A stretch of DNA of 64,000 bases from Saccharothrix sp. ALI-22-I (GCF_001984175.1 NZ_MTQP01000054.1:62001-126000); one strand, 5' to 3'. Positions 35,575 through 45,658 are shown, counted from the first letter of the stretch. The notes: generated by a model from the letters alone, not told the origin. Numbers and translations are program-made.

Positions 35575-35869
35575 CTACCCCGCCTCCTTCCCGGTACCCG
35601 CTGCATCGGCACGCACCCACACCGGGTTACCCGAGCCGCGCTTCGCCGGAGGACACCACCGCAGCGGTCACCTCGCCGTCCACGACTCGCCTGTATAGAC
35701 CCCTGGTTGAGACCGACCTCGCCCACCGTGCGGGGCCGTGTCGAGAACCGGCCTGGATCCGGACGGGCGAACCGACCCGACGAGCGGCCCGAGCGCCCGG
35801 CCGGGCGGCGCTCGGACATCGGCGACGACGGACCGGTCCGGCATACATCCGGATGTACCGGTCCGGGTG

Positions 35870-37108
35870 ACGGCCTGGTCGTGTGGGTTCGCGGGAGGAC
35901 GGTGCCGGCGGCAGTATCGAGGGTATGAAGCCGGCTGGTCGTGGTGCGGACGGGTCGTGATCCGGGTTCCGGTCGCCGTCCCGATGCTCATCGAGCGGGG
36001 CGGCATGGCGCTGCTGCTGGTGGTGCTGCCCGTCGAGGCGCTGCCGCCCGTCGACGGCGGCCCGTATCACGCCACGACCGCGCGGTGGCAGGTCGACGTC
36101 GGTCGATCCGCACCGGGGCCTGGTCAACAGGTGCCGTCGGAGGAGGGGATCCGGGCCAAAGTGGTCGACGCCTCCGAGGACGCCGCCGCGTCGCTGCCCG
36201 AGCTGTACCCGCCCAACCCGGTCGCGTTTGACGTGGGACCAGACGCCCTCGGTGGGGTTGAGGTCGGGTGCGTAGGCCGGTGGTTGGATGACGTGCAGCC
36301 AGTCGCGGCCGGCGACCAGGTGCCGCATCGCGGTGCTGATGTGGGTGTTGAGGTTGTCCCAGATCACCAGGATCTCGGCTTTGAGGTACTGGTGTGCGGC
36401 GTCGAGCAGGGCGGCGTAGTCGGTCTCGGTGAAGCTGCGGCGTTCGCCCTTGCGGGCGCGGTGGACCTTGACCCGGTATAACAGGTGCGGGCGTCGCCCG
36501 GGCCGGACGCAGAACAGTCCGGCGACGGAGATGCGGCCGGATCCCTTGCCTGACACCGGAATCACCGGGGTCTGGCCGCGAGGTGCCCAGGTCCGGGCTT
36601 TCGGCGGCCGTAGCGTGTGACCCGCCTCGTCCTCGAAGCAGATCCACGCCCCACGCTCGGCCGCTGGCCTTTGCCCGCGGCCACGCCTCCTGCCGCCACG
36701 TCACGACGGCCTCTTCGTCGCGTTCGACCGGCCGATGCGCGGGCATCTGCGGGCTGAACCCATGCGGTGCAACAACAACGACACCCCGCGCAGGGTGTAC
36801 CGGATCCGGACGAGCCGCCCGATCAGATCAGCGACCCGCGCCAGGGTCCACCGCTGATCCTCGGTGTAGCCGTGTGCGGCCGGCCCCTCGTCCAGCGCGG
36901 CGGCCAGCCGGTCCAACTGCTCCGGGGAGAGCCGACACCCGGTGCCCGACGGCCCCTTGGACGCCAACCCGACCTCACCGTCTGCCAGCCATCGCCGCCG
37001 CCACACGTACACCGCGTTGTGCGACACCCGAAGCCGTCTGGCGATCTCCGGCACCGACACGTCCTGGGCGAACGACTCCGCCGCCTGAGACCTCGGCCCG
37101 TTGGCCAC
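35870..37108 (-). pseudogene. IS630 family transposase remnant abutting kdpC
   Basis: IS630/Tc1-type transposase in at least three frames. SFAQDVSVPEIARRLRVSHN and AVYVWRRRWLADGEVGLASK are the DNA-binding part, LLHRMG the linker. AAERGAWICFEDEAGHTLRP (first Asp), ILVIWDNLNTHIS (second Asp) and AYAPDLNPTEGVWSHVKR (Glu) follow. Frame changes lie near 36,755 and near 36,650, and the C-terminus is degraded after 36,220. The N-terminus joins the 3' side of kdpC only about 10 bases after its stop and seems cut there. The part at 36580-36665 is nearly identical to 13402-13490. Confidence 0.75.
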
Positions 37109-37118
37109 GGCACGGCTC

Positions 37119-37655
37119 TCACCGGGCGGTGTGGAGTGAGCGGTTGAGTTCGGTGACGTTCACCGTCTCGGTGAAACCGCCACCGGTGCTCGCCGAGACG
37201 AGCTGCCGCACCTCCTGCTCGGACAGGCCGGTCTCCCGTGCCACGCGGGGCACCTGCAACTCGGCGTAGGCCGGGCTGATGTGCGGGTCCAGGCCGGACG
37301 CCGAGGCGGTGACGGCGTCCGGCGGCACCTGGTCCTCGGACACGCCCTCGCGTTGCGCGATCGTGGTGCGGCGTTCCGCGATCACGGCGTCGTAGTCGGC
37401 GTTGCGCTCACCCTTGTTGGAACCACCGGACGCGGGCAGCGTCGCCGCCGACGGTCGGGTGTGGAACCACTGGTCGCCTTCGCGGTCGACGCCGACGAGG
37501 GTGGTGTCGACGGCTTCGGCGTTGGCGTGGAGGCCGGGGATGCGGCTGACCGTCCAGACCGCGGCCGGGTAGAGGATTCCGGTGATCACCGTGAGCACGA
37601 GCAGGACGCGCAGTCCGGCGGAGGCCTGCTTGAGGAAGTTGTTCACCACGGTCAC
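37119..37655 (-). CDS. kdpC: potassium-transporting ATPase subunit KdpC
   Basis: 178 residues, full length. One N-terminal membrane helix ([20 protein letters not shown]), then the extracytoplasmic domain with [20 protein letters not shown] and [11 protein letters not shown], and [20 protein letters not shown], all KdpC hallmarks. The GTG start at 37655 overlaps the kdpB stop, showing translational coupling. It is the last gene of kdpFABC; an IS630 remnant begins about 10 bases beyond its stop. Confidence 0.97.
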   Translation of the reverse strand: MTVVNNFLKQASAGLRVLLVLTVITGILYPAAVWTVSRIPGLHANAEAVDTTLVGVDREGDQWFHTRPSAATLPASGGSNKGERNADYDAVIAERRTTIAQREGVSEDQVPPDAVTASASGLDPHISPAYAELQVPRVARETGLSEQEVRQLVSASTGGGFTETVNVTELNRSLHTAR

Positions 37656-39715
37656 CCGATTCCAGGGATCAGACCGACGAGCAGGTCGATCAGCCAGATC
37701 CCGGCGAACGGCGTCACGATGCCGCCCAGGCCGTAGATCAGCAGGTTGCGCCGCAGCAGAGCCGAGGCGTTGGAGGGCTTGTAGCGGACACCGCGCAGCG
37801 CCAGCGGGATCAGCACCACGATGACCAGCGCGTTGAAGATCACCGCCGAGAGGATCGCCGACTGCGGCGAGCCCAGCGCCATGATGTTGAGCTTGTCCAG
37901 CTGCGGGTAGATCGCGGCGAACATGGCGGGCAGGATGGCGAAGTACTTCGCCAGGTCGTTGGCCACGCTGAACGTCGTCAGCGCACCACGCGTGATCAGC
38001 AGTTGCTTGCCGATCTCCACGATCTCGATCAGCTTGGTCGGGTCGGAGTCCAGGTCCACCATGTTCCCGGCCTCTTTCGCGGCCGACGTGCCGGTGTTCA
38101 TCGCCACGCCGACGTCGGCCTGCGCCAACGCCGGCGCGTCGTTGGTGCCGTCGCCGGTCATCGCGACCAGCTTGCCGCCCTCCTGTTCCTTGCGGATCAG
38201 GGCCATCTTGTCCTCGGGCTTGGCCTCGGCGAGGAAGTCGTCCACCCCGGCTTCGGCCGCGATCGCCTTGGCGGTCAACGGGTTGTCACCGGTGACCATG
38301 ACCGTGCGGATGCCCATCGCGCGCAGTTCGGCGAACCGTTCCCGCATACCGGGCTTGACCACGTCCGACAGCCGGATCACGCCCAGCACCGTGCCGTTGT
38401 CGGCCACCACGAGCGGCGTGCCGCCCTCGGCGCTGATCTCGTCCACGATCGCTTTCGTGCTCTGGTCGAGCGTGAACGCGCTGGCTGCGCCCTTGCGGAT
38501 GCTCCGGCCGCCCAGGTCGATGCCGCTCATCCGGGTCTGTGCCGTGAACGGCACGAACTCACCGGTCTTCTCCTGATCGGTCGGCTCGGCCGCGCGTCCG
38601 TACCGGGTCACGCACAGCTCGACCACGCTGCGGCCCTCGGGAGTTCCGTCGGCGAGACTGGACAACCGGGCGGCGTCCACCAACGCGTCGATCGTGGTGC
38701 CGCCGGCCGGGATGAACTCGGTGGCCTGCCGGTTGCCCCAGGTGATGGTGCCGGTCTTGTCCAGCAGCAGCGTGTCGATGTCGCCCGCCGCCTCAACCGC
38801 CTTGCCGGAGGTGGCCAGGACGTTGCGCTGCACCAGCCGGTCCATGCCCGCGATGCCGATCGCGGACAGCAGCGCGCCGATCGTGGTCGGGATCAGGCAC
38901 ACCAGCAACGCCGTCAGCACGATCACCGACTGCTCGCCACCCGAGAAGATCGCGAACGGCTGCAACGCCACCACGGCGAGCAGGAAGATGATCGTCAACG
39001 TGGACAGCAGGATCGTCAACGCGATCTCGTTCGGCGTCTTCTGCCGCTGCGCGCCCTCCACCAGCGCGATCATCCGGTCCACGAACGACTCACCGGGCTT
39101 GGTCGTGATCTTGACGACGATCCGGTCGGACAGCGCAGTCGTGCCGCCCGTAACGGCCGAGCGGTCACCACCGGACTCGCGGATGACCGGGGCGGATTCG
39201 CCGGTGATGGCCGACTCGTCCACCGTGGCGATGCCCTCGACCACGTCACCGTCACCGGGGATCACCTCGCCCGCCTCGACGACCACCAGGTCACCGACGT
39301 GCAGCTCGGTGCCGGGCACCCGTTCCTCGCCGCCTTCGGTGAGACGGCGCGCGACGGCGTCCTTCTTGGTCTTGCGCAGCGAGTCGGCCTGCGCCTTGCC
39401 CCGTCCTTCGGCCACGGCCTCGGCCAGGTTCGCGAACAGAACCGTCAACCACAGCCACACCGCGACCGCGATGGTGAACACGCTGGGATCACCGACGGCG
39501 AACACGGTGACCAGCAACGAGCCCACCCAGACGACGAACATGACCGGGTTGCGCAACTGGTGGCGCGGGTCGAACTTGCGCAGCGCGTCGGGGAACGACT
39601 TGAGCAGCTGCTCGGGGTTGAAGAGGCCCGCAGCGACCTGGTGGCCCAGGTTCCGGGCGTGGCGCTCGCGGACCTCGTCGGGGGTCCGCTGCGGGCGATC
39701 GGTCGTGGTCGTCAC
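37652..39715 (-). CDS. kdpB: potassium-transporting P-type ATPase subunit KdpB
   Basis: 687 residues. P-type ATPase energising high-affinity K+ uptake. The phosphorylation site [10 protein letters not shown], the actuator loop TGESAPV, the hinge [20 protein letters not shown] and the nucleotide-binding [12 protein letters not shown] are all intact. The GTG start at 39715 overlaps the TGA of kdpA by two bases (GTGA), so translation is coupled. No frameshift. The sensor genes kdpD and kdpE are not in this window. Confidence 0.97.
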   Translation of the reverse strand: MTTTTDRPQRTPDEVRERHARNLGHQVAAGLFNPEQLLKSFPDALRKFDPRHQLRNPVMFVVWVGSLLVTVFAVGDPSVFTIAVAVWLWLTVLFANLAEAVAEGRGKAQADSLRKTKKDAVARRLTEGGEERVPGTELHVGDLVVVEAGEVIPGDGDVVEGIATVDESAITGESAPVIRESGGDRSAVTGGTTALSDRIVVKITTKPGESFVDRMIALVEGAQRQKTPNEIALTILLSTLTIIFLLAVVALQPFAIFSGGEQSVIVLTALLVCLIPTTIGALLSAIGIAGMDRLVQRNVLATSGKAVEAAGDIDTLLLDKTGTITWGNRQATEFIPAGGTTIDALVDAARLSSLADGTPEGRSVVELCVTRYGRAAEPTDQEKTGEFVPFTAQTRMSGIDLGGRSIRKGAASAFTLDQSTKAIVDEISAEGGTPLVVADNGTVLGVIRLSDVVKPGMRERFAELRAMGIRTVMVTGDNPLTAKAIAAEAGVDDFLAEAKPEDKMALIRKEQEGGKLVAMTGDGTNDAPALAQADVGVAMNTGTSAAKEAGNMVDLDSDPTKLIEIVEIGKQLLITRGALTTFSVANDLAKYFAILPAMFAAIYPQLDKLNIMALGSPQSAILSAVIFNALVIVVLIPLALRGVRYKPSNASALLRRNLLIYGLGGIVTPFAGIWLIDLLVGLIPGIG

Positions 39716-41334
39716 AGCAGGGCCTCCGCGATGGGACCGAGAGCGAGAGCGGGGACGAAGGTCAGCGCGGCGACAAGCACGATCGCCCCCGCGAGCAGGG
39801 TCGCGAACAGCGGTCCCGTGGTGGGCAGGGTCCCGGCGGTCTCCGGCACCTTCTTCTGCGCGGCGAGGGAACCGGCCAGGCACAGCACGGCGATGATCGG
39901 GACGAACCGACCCAACGCCATGCACACACCCAGCGAGGCCTGGAACCAGTCGTTGGTGACCGTGATGCCGGCGAACGCGCTGCCGTTGTTGTTGGCCGCC
40001 GACGCGTAGGCGTACAGGATCTCCGACAGCCCGTGCTCACCCGGATTGTTCAACGCCGCCTGCGTGCCCGGCAGGATCGCCGCGATCCCGGCGCCGATGA
40101 GCAGCACGGTCGGCATCGCCAGGATCGACACCGCCGCGGCGGTCACTTCCCGCTTGCCGAGCTTCTTGCCCAGGTACTCCGGCGTGCGGCCGACCATCAG
40201 GCCCGCCAGGAACATCGCGATGACCGCCATCACCAGGATGCTGTACAGGCCAGTGCCGACACCGCCGGGCGTCATCTCGCCGAACAGGATGTTCAGCATC
40301 GCGCCGCCGCCACCGAGACCGGTGAAGCTGTCGTGCATCGCGTTCACCGCGCCGGTCGACGTGTCGGTGGTGGAGTTGGCGAACAGCGCCGAACCTGGGA
40401 TGCCGAACCGCAGCTCCTTGCCCTCCAACGGCCTGATGCCGTTGGCCTCGGCCCACCAGATCACCGTCAGCATCAGCGCCCAGAGCACGCCCATCACGCT
40501 CAGCAGCACGTAACCCTGCTTGCGGTTGCCGACCAGCGTGCCGAACGTGCGGGTCAACGACACCGGGATGACCAGCAGCAGGAAGATCTCGATCAGGTTC
40601 GACCACGAGTTCGGGTTCTCGAACGGGTGGGCGGAGTTGGCGTTGAGCACGCCACCACCGTTCGTGCCGAGTTCCTTGATCGCCTCCTGGCTCGCCACCG
40701 GCGCGGTCGCCACCTCCTGGCCGTCCACGGAGACACCCGACTTCAGGCTCATCACCACACCCGTGGCCACCAGCACGATCGCGAACACGAACGCCACCGG
40801 CAGCAGGATGCGGATCACGCCCCGCGTCATGTCCACCCAGAAGTTGCCCAACCGGTCGGTCCGGTCCCGGACGAAACCACGCACCAACGCGACCGCCACG
40901 GCCAAGCCGACCGCCGCGGAGACGAAGTTCTGCACCGTCAGGCCGACCATCTGCACCGTGTGCCCCAGCACCGTCTCCGGCACGTAGGACTGCCAGTTGG
41001 TGTTGGTGACGAAGCTGACCGCGGTGTTGAACGCCATGCCGGGCGTCACCGAGCCCCGGTCGAAGTCGAACGGCAGCAACGACTGGAACCGTTGCAACAG
41101 GTACAGGAACGCGACACCGACGAACGAGAACCCGAGCACGGCCAGCGCATAGGTGCCCCAGCGCTGTTCCGAATCCGGGTCGATCCGCGCGGTGCGGTAG
41201 ATCGCGCGCTCGACCTTCATGTGCTTGGTGCCGGTGTAGACGCGGGCCACGTAGTCGCCGAACGGGCGGTAGACCACCGCGAGTGCGGCGATCAAGAGGC
41301 CGACCTGCGCCAGGCCGGCCGCAGTCGAGGACAT
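39712..41334 (-). CDS. kdpA: potassium-transporting ATPase subunit KdpA
   Basis: 540 residues, ten-helix channel-like subunit that binds and translocates K+. Four selectivity-filter loops are recognisable, including [31 protein letters not shown] and [16 protein letters not shown]. The ATG at 41334 shares its A with the kdpF stop codon. Intact. Confidence 0.97.
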   Translation of the reverse strand: MSSTAAGLAQVGLLIAALAVVYRPFGDYVARVYTGTKHMKVERAIYRTARIDPDSEQRWGTYALAVLGFSFVGVAFLYLLQRFQSLLPFDFDRGSVTPGMAFNTAVSFVTNTNWQSYVPETVLGHTVQMVGLTVQNFVSAAVGLAVAVALVRGFVRDRTDRLGNFWVDMTRGVIRILLPVAFVFAIVLVATGVVMSLKSGVSVDGQEVATAPVASQEAIKELGTNGGGVLNANSAHPFENPNSWSNLIEIFLLLVIPVSLTRTFGTLVGNRKQGYVLLSVMGVLWALMLTVIWWAEANGIRPLEGKELRFGIPGSALFANSTTDTSTGAVNAMHDSFTGLGGGGAMLNILFGEMTPGGVGTGLYSILVMAVIAMFLAGLMVGRTPEYLGKKLGKREVTAAAVSILAMPTVLLIGAGIAAILPGTQAALNNPGEHGLSEILYAYASAANNNGSAFAGITVTNDWFQASLGVCMALGRFVPIIAVLCLAGSLAAQKKVPETAGTLPTTGPLFATLLAGAIVLVAALTFVPALALGPIAEALL

Positions 41335-41435
41335 CAGAACTTCTCCGGCCTGATCAGAGCGACGAACAGGTAGCCGATCAACAGCAGGGCGAGCACGCCG
41401 CCGACGACGTTCGCCACCACACCGGTGCCACTCAC
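41334..41435 (-). CDS. kdpF: KdpF small membrane subunit
   Basis: 33 residues: a single membrane helix (VVGGVLALLLIGYLFVALIR) followed by PEKF, the usual KdpF end. The GTG start overlaps the preceding small gene's TGA, and its own TGA overlaps the kdpA ATG. KdpF stabilises the KdpABC complex. Confidence 0.9.
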   Translation of the reverse strand: MSGTGVVANVVGGVLALLLIGYLFVALIRPEKF

Positions 41436-41515
41436 AACTTCTCCAGTCCGCGCACCGTCAGCACCAACACCAGGAACACCCCGACCAGCAGCAACGCGTA
41501 GGCCAGATCGGCCAT
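41432..41515 (-). CDS. 27-residue membrane peptide preceding kdpF
   Basis: MADLAYALLLVGVFLVLVLT then VRGLEKL. One hydrophobic helix with a positively charged end, similar in layout to KdpF. AAGGAG lies eight bases before the ATG and the stop overlaps the kdpF start, so it is the first gene of the kdp operon. Such a tiny gene is seen ahead of kdpF in several actinomycetes; its role is unknown. Confidence 0.75.
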   Translation of the reverse strand: MADLAYALLLVGVFLVLVLTVRGLEKL

Positions 41516-41795
41516 GAACGCGCTCCTTCCCCGACAACAGACCTCGGACCGCGCCTCGGCGGCCATGACCGGCACAGCGTGCGGCAGGAAAATCGGCATC
41601 CAGGTCGGCCTGACGCCTCCTTGATGCACCCGAACGTGTCATTGACGCGTTCCTTACGCCCGCCGTGACGCCAGTCATCCGCCTGACAGCGGAGCAGCCC
41701 TTCGAACGGCGGCACGGTGTGCCAGGGGTCGTGCAACGATGCGCCTCGGCAGACCTGGTAGGTCGGGAGCCGAGGTCAGCACGGCACGGCGCGGG
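41516..41795. other. kdp promoter region
   Basis: Non-coding stretch upstream of the kdp operon. It should hold the promoter, but no consensus boxes or a c-di-AMP (ydaO-type) riboswitch can be recognised by eye. Confidence 0.3.
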
Positions 41796-41975
41796 CTACG
41801 CGGTCAGTGCGTCCATTGCGCGGTCGATGAGCACGGCAAAGGGAGTCTTGCCATCGCAGGCGATCCAGGCGTTGGTGGCGGCGTCGGCGCAGGCGAGCGC
41901 GGATGCGACGAGGGCACGGGCACGGGGGTCCTCGGCGGTCTCCGGGTCGGTGCCGAGGCGGCGCTGCTGAAGGTC
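41796..41975 (-). pseudogene. TetR-type regulator C-terminal scrap
   Basis: The minus strand reads RRLGTDPETAEDPRARALVA, SALACADAATNAWIACDGKT and PFAVLIDRAMDALTA to a stop at 41796. This is the typical last part of an AcrR/TetR ligand-binding domain (…DPRA..VAsAL..A...W...dg..p...liDrA...L). The DNA-binding part is absent. Upstream of about 41970 the sequence belongs to an SDR gene on the other strand. Confidence 0.55.
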
Positions 41976-42116
41976 GTCGACGCGGAGAACCCGCCGCTGC
42001 GGGTCTTCTTCGGCACCTTCCCCCTCCAGGTCATCCAGCACGTCTACGCCGAGCGGCTCAAGACGTGGGAGGAGTGGGCCGACGTGTCCGCCGAGACCGA
42101 AGCCACCCCGGCTTGA
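41945..42116 (+). pseudogene. short-chain dehydrogenase C-terminal scrap
   Basis: The plus strand reads AEAALLKVVDAENPPLRVFF and GTFPLQVIQHVYAERLKTWE EWADVS-like end (split for length), stopping at 42114-42116. This is the standard C-terminus of actinobacterial SDR oxidoreductases. No Rossmann or catalytic part is left. It faces away from the TetR scrap, and the two share their truncated ends. Confidence 0.6.
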
Positions 42117-42148
42117 GCAGCACGCGGTCTGAGCCTCGGCAGCGCGGG

Positions 42149-42751
42149 TCAGGCGGACTCGCCCGCGTCCCGCTCCCGCAGGTACCGGGTGTGGTCGGCC
42201 TGCTGGTTCACGTCCGCCGCGTACACGCGTTCGGCCAGGCGGTGCGCCTCGGCCTCCAGCAGGCCGAGTTGGGTCACCAATTCGTCACCCGGGCTCGGCT
42301 CGCCGCCCGCCCGCTGCTTCACCGCGAACCACCACGGCAGGTTCAGGTACGTCTGCACGGACAGCGGCAGGTCGGTGCGCGCCAGGCGGACCACGGTGTG
42401 CCGCAGGTCCGGGTTGGCGGCCAACGCCGCGGGTCGGGCGAGGAGATCGCCGAGCACCGCCGCGATCCGACCCACGGCGGCCACCGCGGGTTCAGGGATG
42501 CGGGAGGTCTGCGCACCGACCTCGCGCACCAGACCGTCGAGGTCCGCGCGGAGCTGTCCGGCCTCGGTGACCGCGTCCACCGGCACCAGCCGGACCTTCT
42601 CCGGTGGCGCGAGCAGCGCGCCCACCCCGTACAGCCCGGCCACCACCACCGGCCACACCCCGCCGACCACTCCGGTCAGGTACAGCAGCACGCCGACGAG
42701 ACCGCCGACGCAGCCGACGAGGTTCTTGGTCGAGCCCAGGTAACGGATCAT
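42149..42751 (-). CDS. XpaC-like membrane protein of the TelA operon
   Basis: 200 residues. Two N-terminal membrane helices (LVGCVGGLVGVLLYLTGVVG; GVWPVVVAGLYGVGALLAPP) are followed by a helical cytosolic domain ending in a charged tail (AADVNQQADHTRYLRERDAG). Size, layout and position beside a TelA gene resemble XpaC, which in Bacillus subtilis is encoded with the TelA homologue YaaN. The ATG at 42751 overlaps the stop of the vWA gene. Family assignment is by layout and context, not by a strict motif. Confidence 0.6.
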   Translation of the reverse strand: MIRYLGSTKNLVGCVGGLVGVLLYLTGVVGGVWPVVVAGLYGVGALLAPPEKVRLVPVDAVTEAGQLRADLDGLVREVGAQTSRIPEPAVAAVGRIAAVLGDLLARPAALAANPDLRHTVVRLARTDLPLSVQTYLNLPWWFAVKQRAGGEPSPGDELVTQLGLLEAEAHRLAERVYAADVNQQADHTRYLRERDAGESA

Positions 42752-44370
42752 TGGTAACCGCGGATCTCCCGGAACACTTCGCCGAGTTCCGCGTTGCGCG
42801 CGTCGAACACCTTGCCGCCGGTCATGGTGGCCACCTGGCCCAGTTCCGCGCTGCTGCCCTCGCCGAACAGCACGGTGAACACCGGGATCTGGCGCAACGG
42901 CGCGGGAATCCTGCCGAACGACGACTGGAAGTCGGACAGGCCCGAGCCGTTGGCGTTCTCGCCGTCGGTCATCAGCACGATGGACGTGAACCGGTCCGGG
43001 TCGGCCGAGACCAGTGGCTCCATCACCTCGTAGGCACGGGAGAGGCTGTCGTAGATGGCCGTGCCGCCGCCGTCCTGCAACCCTTCCGCGAAGGCCTTGA
43101 TCTCCGCCAACTCGGCCTGCGGATCCCCCTCGGGCAGGGTGAACGTGCGAGGTTCGCCGGGCACGTCGTTGAACGGCAGCATGGTCACCTCCTCCCGGCT
43201 GCGGAACTGGCGGAAGCGGCCGGTGAGCGAGTCGTCCGCGCCGGTCAGGCCGACCAGCGCGGACCGCAGCGACTCGATCCGGTCACCCGCCATCGAACCC
43301 GACGTGTCGAGCACGTACAACGTCCGCGACGGGCGCCGGATCTGGTTGAAGTAGGCCGAGAGCAGCGCGTCGACCGAGTCGCGCGCGGCCGGGAACGGCA
43401 GCTCGACCAGGTCCCGCACGGCGAACCGGGAGTCCAGCTCGACACCCGGCACGACCGGTCGCCGGTGCGTGGTCTCCATGATCTTGCGCTGCACGTCCGG
43501 GGTGCGCAGGTGGTCGGTGAGGCGTTGGTGCGAGCCGCGCACGTCGTCACCGGCGTCCGTGAGCAGGGTCAGCGGGTAGTCCGCGGTGACCACGCCGTCG
43601 CTCGGGTAGACCACGGTGAGCGGTTCGGGCAGGTTGCCGGCGGCGTTCATGGACAGCAACACCGACTCGTAGTTGATCAGCCCGTCGACCTGGTCGCCGG
43701 GGTCCTGACCGGATGCGCGGCGCTGATATGCCTCCGACAGCCAGCCCGACGAGCCCGCGGACAGCGCCTGCGCGCTGAAGAAGCTCTTGAGCTGCGGCGT
43801 CACCGCCGCGATCTGGCCGGCGTCCACGGCGTTGCCCGCCCCGGCCAACGCCGACGCCACGCCCACCAGCGCGGAGAAGCCGGAGTTCGACGACGACGGG
43901 TCGGTCATGCCGTAGCTGAACGCCTTGCGCCCGGCCTGCTCGGCGATCTCGGCCCAGCCGACCTGCCGGTCCGCCCACCCCAGCCGCTTCGCCGACGACT
44001 CCGACAGGCCGAGCACCACCGGCGAACTCATGATCTTGACCTGGTTGCCGAGCCGTTTCGCGGCCTCCGGGATGCCCGCCGGGTAGCGGTTGGCGGAGAA
44101 CCAGACGGCGTCGTACTTGCCGTCCACCTCGCCCTTCGCCAACGCCTCGGCGCCCTCCAGGGTGCCGGTGAAGGTGAACTTCACCGTGATCCCGGTGGCT
44201 TTGGCGGCCTCGTCCAGCACCGGCTGCATGTCGGTCAACTCGCTGCCCGCGAGCACCCGCAGCACACCCGGTTGCGCCGGGCCGGCCGGCGCGGCCGGGT
44301 CCGGGTCGTCGGTGCACCCGGCCAGCAACGCGGCGAGCACGAGCCCCGTACCCACGAGCGCAGTCCTCAT
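42748..44370 (-). CDS. lipoprotein with substrate-binding-like and von Willebrand A domains
   Basis: 540 residues. The signal peptide ends in a lipobox (LVLAALLAGCTDD). Residues about 37-330 look like a periplasmic substrate-binding protein fold (LRVLAGSELTDMQPVLDEAA; VKFTFTGTLEGAEALAKGEV; YDAVWFSANRYPAGI). Residues about 345-540 are a vWA domain with an intact MIDAS: TLYVLDTSGSMAGDRI, the Thr in GGGTAIYDSL, and VLMTDGENANG. The start overlaps the telA stop and its stop overlaps the xpaC-like start, so it is translationally coupled in the operon. Probably an extracytoplasmic partner of TelA; the ligand is unknown. Confidence 0.85.
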   Translation of the reverse strand: MRTALVGTGLVLAALLAGCTDDPDPAAPAGPAQPGVLRVLAGSELTDMQPVLDEAAKATGITVKFTFTGTLEGAEALAKGEVDGKYDAVWFSANRYPAGIPEAAKRLGNQVKIMSSPVVLGLSESSAKRLGWADRQVGWAEIAEQAGRKAFSYGMTDPSSSNSGFSALVGVASALAGAGNAVDAGQIAAVTPQLKSFFSAQALSAGSSGWLSEAYQRRASGQDPGDQVDGLINYESVLLSMNAAGNLPEPLTVVYPSDGVVTADYPLTLLTDAGDDVRGSHQRLTDHLRTPDVQRKIMETTHRRPVVPGVELDSRFAVRDLVELPFPAARDSVDALLSAYFNQIRRPSRTLYVLDTSGSMAGDRIESLRSALVGLTGADDSLTGRFRQFRSREEVTMLPFNDVPGEPRTFTLPEGDPQAELAEIKAFAEGLQDGGGTAIYDSLSRAYEVMEPLVSADPDRFTSIVLMTDGENANGSGLSDFQSSFGRIPAPLRQIPVFTVLFGEGSSAELGQVATMTGGKVFDARNAELGEVFREIRGYQ

Positions 44371-45518
44371 CGGTCCCCCTCGACAGCCGCCGCGTCGTGC
44401 GAGCGGCGCAGATGCTCTTCGGCGCGGCGGATCTCCCCCGACAGTGACTCGACGGTCACCGCCATCGTGCGCACCGCGACCGCCCGGTAGCCGTCGACCG
44501 CGTCGATCGCCGCGTAGATCCGGTCGAACGAGGCGCGGATCGTCTCCACCGCGACCGCCGGGTCGCTGCCCGCCCGGCGGATCTCCGCGCTCTGCAAGTC
44601 GAGCAGCTCGGTGTTGGCCCTGATCAGCCCGTCGGTGGTGGACTGCAGCGCGGCGATCTCGTCCAGCACGTCCCGCTGGCTCGCCAGGGCGCCGCTCACC
44701 AGCAGCGCGACCCGCAACGCGGCCACCGTCGTGGACACCGCGCGTTCCACGCCCCGGATCAGCTCGTCGTTGTTGCGGCGCACCAGGTCCAGCGCGAGGT
44801 AGCCCTGGGCGCTGACCGCGAGCTGGGTCAGCAGGTCCTGGTGGCGTTGGCGGATCGGGTGCTGCACGTCGGCGCGCAGCGCTCGGGCCCGTGCCGGGTC
44901 GGTCAGGTCGAACACGTCGGCCTGCCGGTCGATCGCCGCGTCCACCGCCTCGGCGAACGCGGCGGCCTCGGACAGCTTGCCCATGGCCCGCCACAACCGC
45001 TCCCGCTCGCCCTTGATGGCGGCGTTGTCGCGGCGCAGCTGGTCCTGCCGGTTGCGCAGGTCGACCACCAGCGCGTTCACCGGCTCACCGGCCGCGCGGT
45101 AGCGGTCGAGGGCTTTCTTCGCGGCGTTCGCGGCGGGGAAGACCTTCAGCAGCTTGCGGCCGGTGATCGGCAGCTTGCTCGGGTCGAGTTCGGCGACCGT
45201 GCGGCGCAGGCCGGACAGGGACGTGGTGACCTGTACCTGCGGTGAGTTGTCGCGCATCGCGCGGGCGGAGCGGTCCAGCATCGCGCCGGCCACGCCCGCC
45301 GCGGCACGCATGTCGACCTCGCCGACCGCGAGCACGTCGTCCAGCACGGTGGTGAACTCCGGTGACCGGACGTCCAGCGCCTGCAGGCGTTCGGTGAACC
45401 GTTCGGCCCGGCGGTCGATGTCCTCGCGCACGTCGTCGCCGAGCGCGATCAGCCCGGCCGCGCGTTCGACCGGGACGGGCGTCACCGGCTCCGGCGGGGT
45501 GAGGGTGAACTCGTCCAT
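44367..45518 (-). CDS. TelA family toxic anion resistance protein
   Basis: 383-residue, mostly helical TelA protein, a cytosolic family linked to tellurite and other envelope stress. Characteristic segments are FTTVLDDVLAVGEVDMRAAA, LFPI-like ITGRKLLKVFPAANAAKKAL, RYRAAGEPVNALVVDLRNRQ, DQLRRDNAAIKGERERLW, and the long C-terminal coiled coils. The ATG at 45518 now faces the left end of an IS200/IS605 element, so its original upstream sequence and ribosome site (no strong one visible) may be changed. It was probably read together with the solute-binding-like gene at 47346-48425. Confidence 0.9.
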   Translation of the reverse strand: MDEFTLTPPEPVTPVPVERAAGLIALGDDVREDIDRRAERFTERLQALDVRSPEFTTVLDDVLAVGEVDMRAAAGVAGAMLDRSARAMRDNSPQVQVTTSLSGLRRTVAELDPSKLPITGRKLLKVFPAANAAKKALDRYRAAGEPVNALVVDLRNRQDQLRRDNAAIKGERERLWRAMGKLSEAAAFAEAVDAAIDRQADVFDLTDPARARALRADVQHPIRQRHQDLLTQLAVSAQGYLALDLVRRNNDELIRGVERAVSTTVAALRVALLVSGALASQRDVLDEIAALQSTTDGLIRANTELLDLQSAEIRRAGSDPAVAVETIRASFDRIYAAIDAVDGYRAVAVRTMAVTVESLSGEIRRAEEHLRRSHDAAAVEGDR

Positions 45519-45536
45519 CAGATTTCGGCGAGGGGA

Positions 45537-45557
45537 CCCGTCGCTTTAGCTGCGGGG
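45537..45557. repeat. left-end hairpin of IS200/IS605 element
   Basis: CCCGTCGC, loop TTTA, GCTGCGGGG forms an imperfect stem-loop. TnpA Y1 transposases recognise such subterminal hairpins in single strands. It lies 19 bases upstream of the telA ATG on the opposite strand. Confidence 0.6.
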
Positions 45558-45658
45558 TGAATCGCCGCTACGAGGCCGGACCAGTCGTTCTTGCTTGTGC
45601 CGGGCATCCTCGCCACCTCCCTCGATAAGTAGATGTGTCGTGCGTGTGTAATGATCGA

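Noticed and set aside
38003..41373. Very long plus-strand open frames (up to 668 codons) across kdpB and kdpA
   Set aside because: They are shadows of unmistakable kdp genes in high-GC DNA; the translated text is His/Arg/Asp-rich without domains.
41516..41795. c-di-AMP (ydaO-type) riboswitch ahead of kdp
   Set aside because: I looked for the conserved core motifs and did not find them.
42604..44490. A 628-codon plus-strand open frame
   Set aside because: Antisense to the vWA lipoprotein gene, whose motifs are clear.
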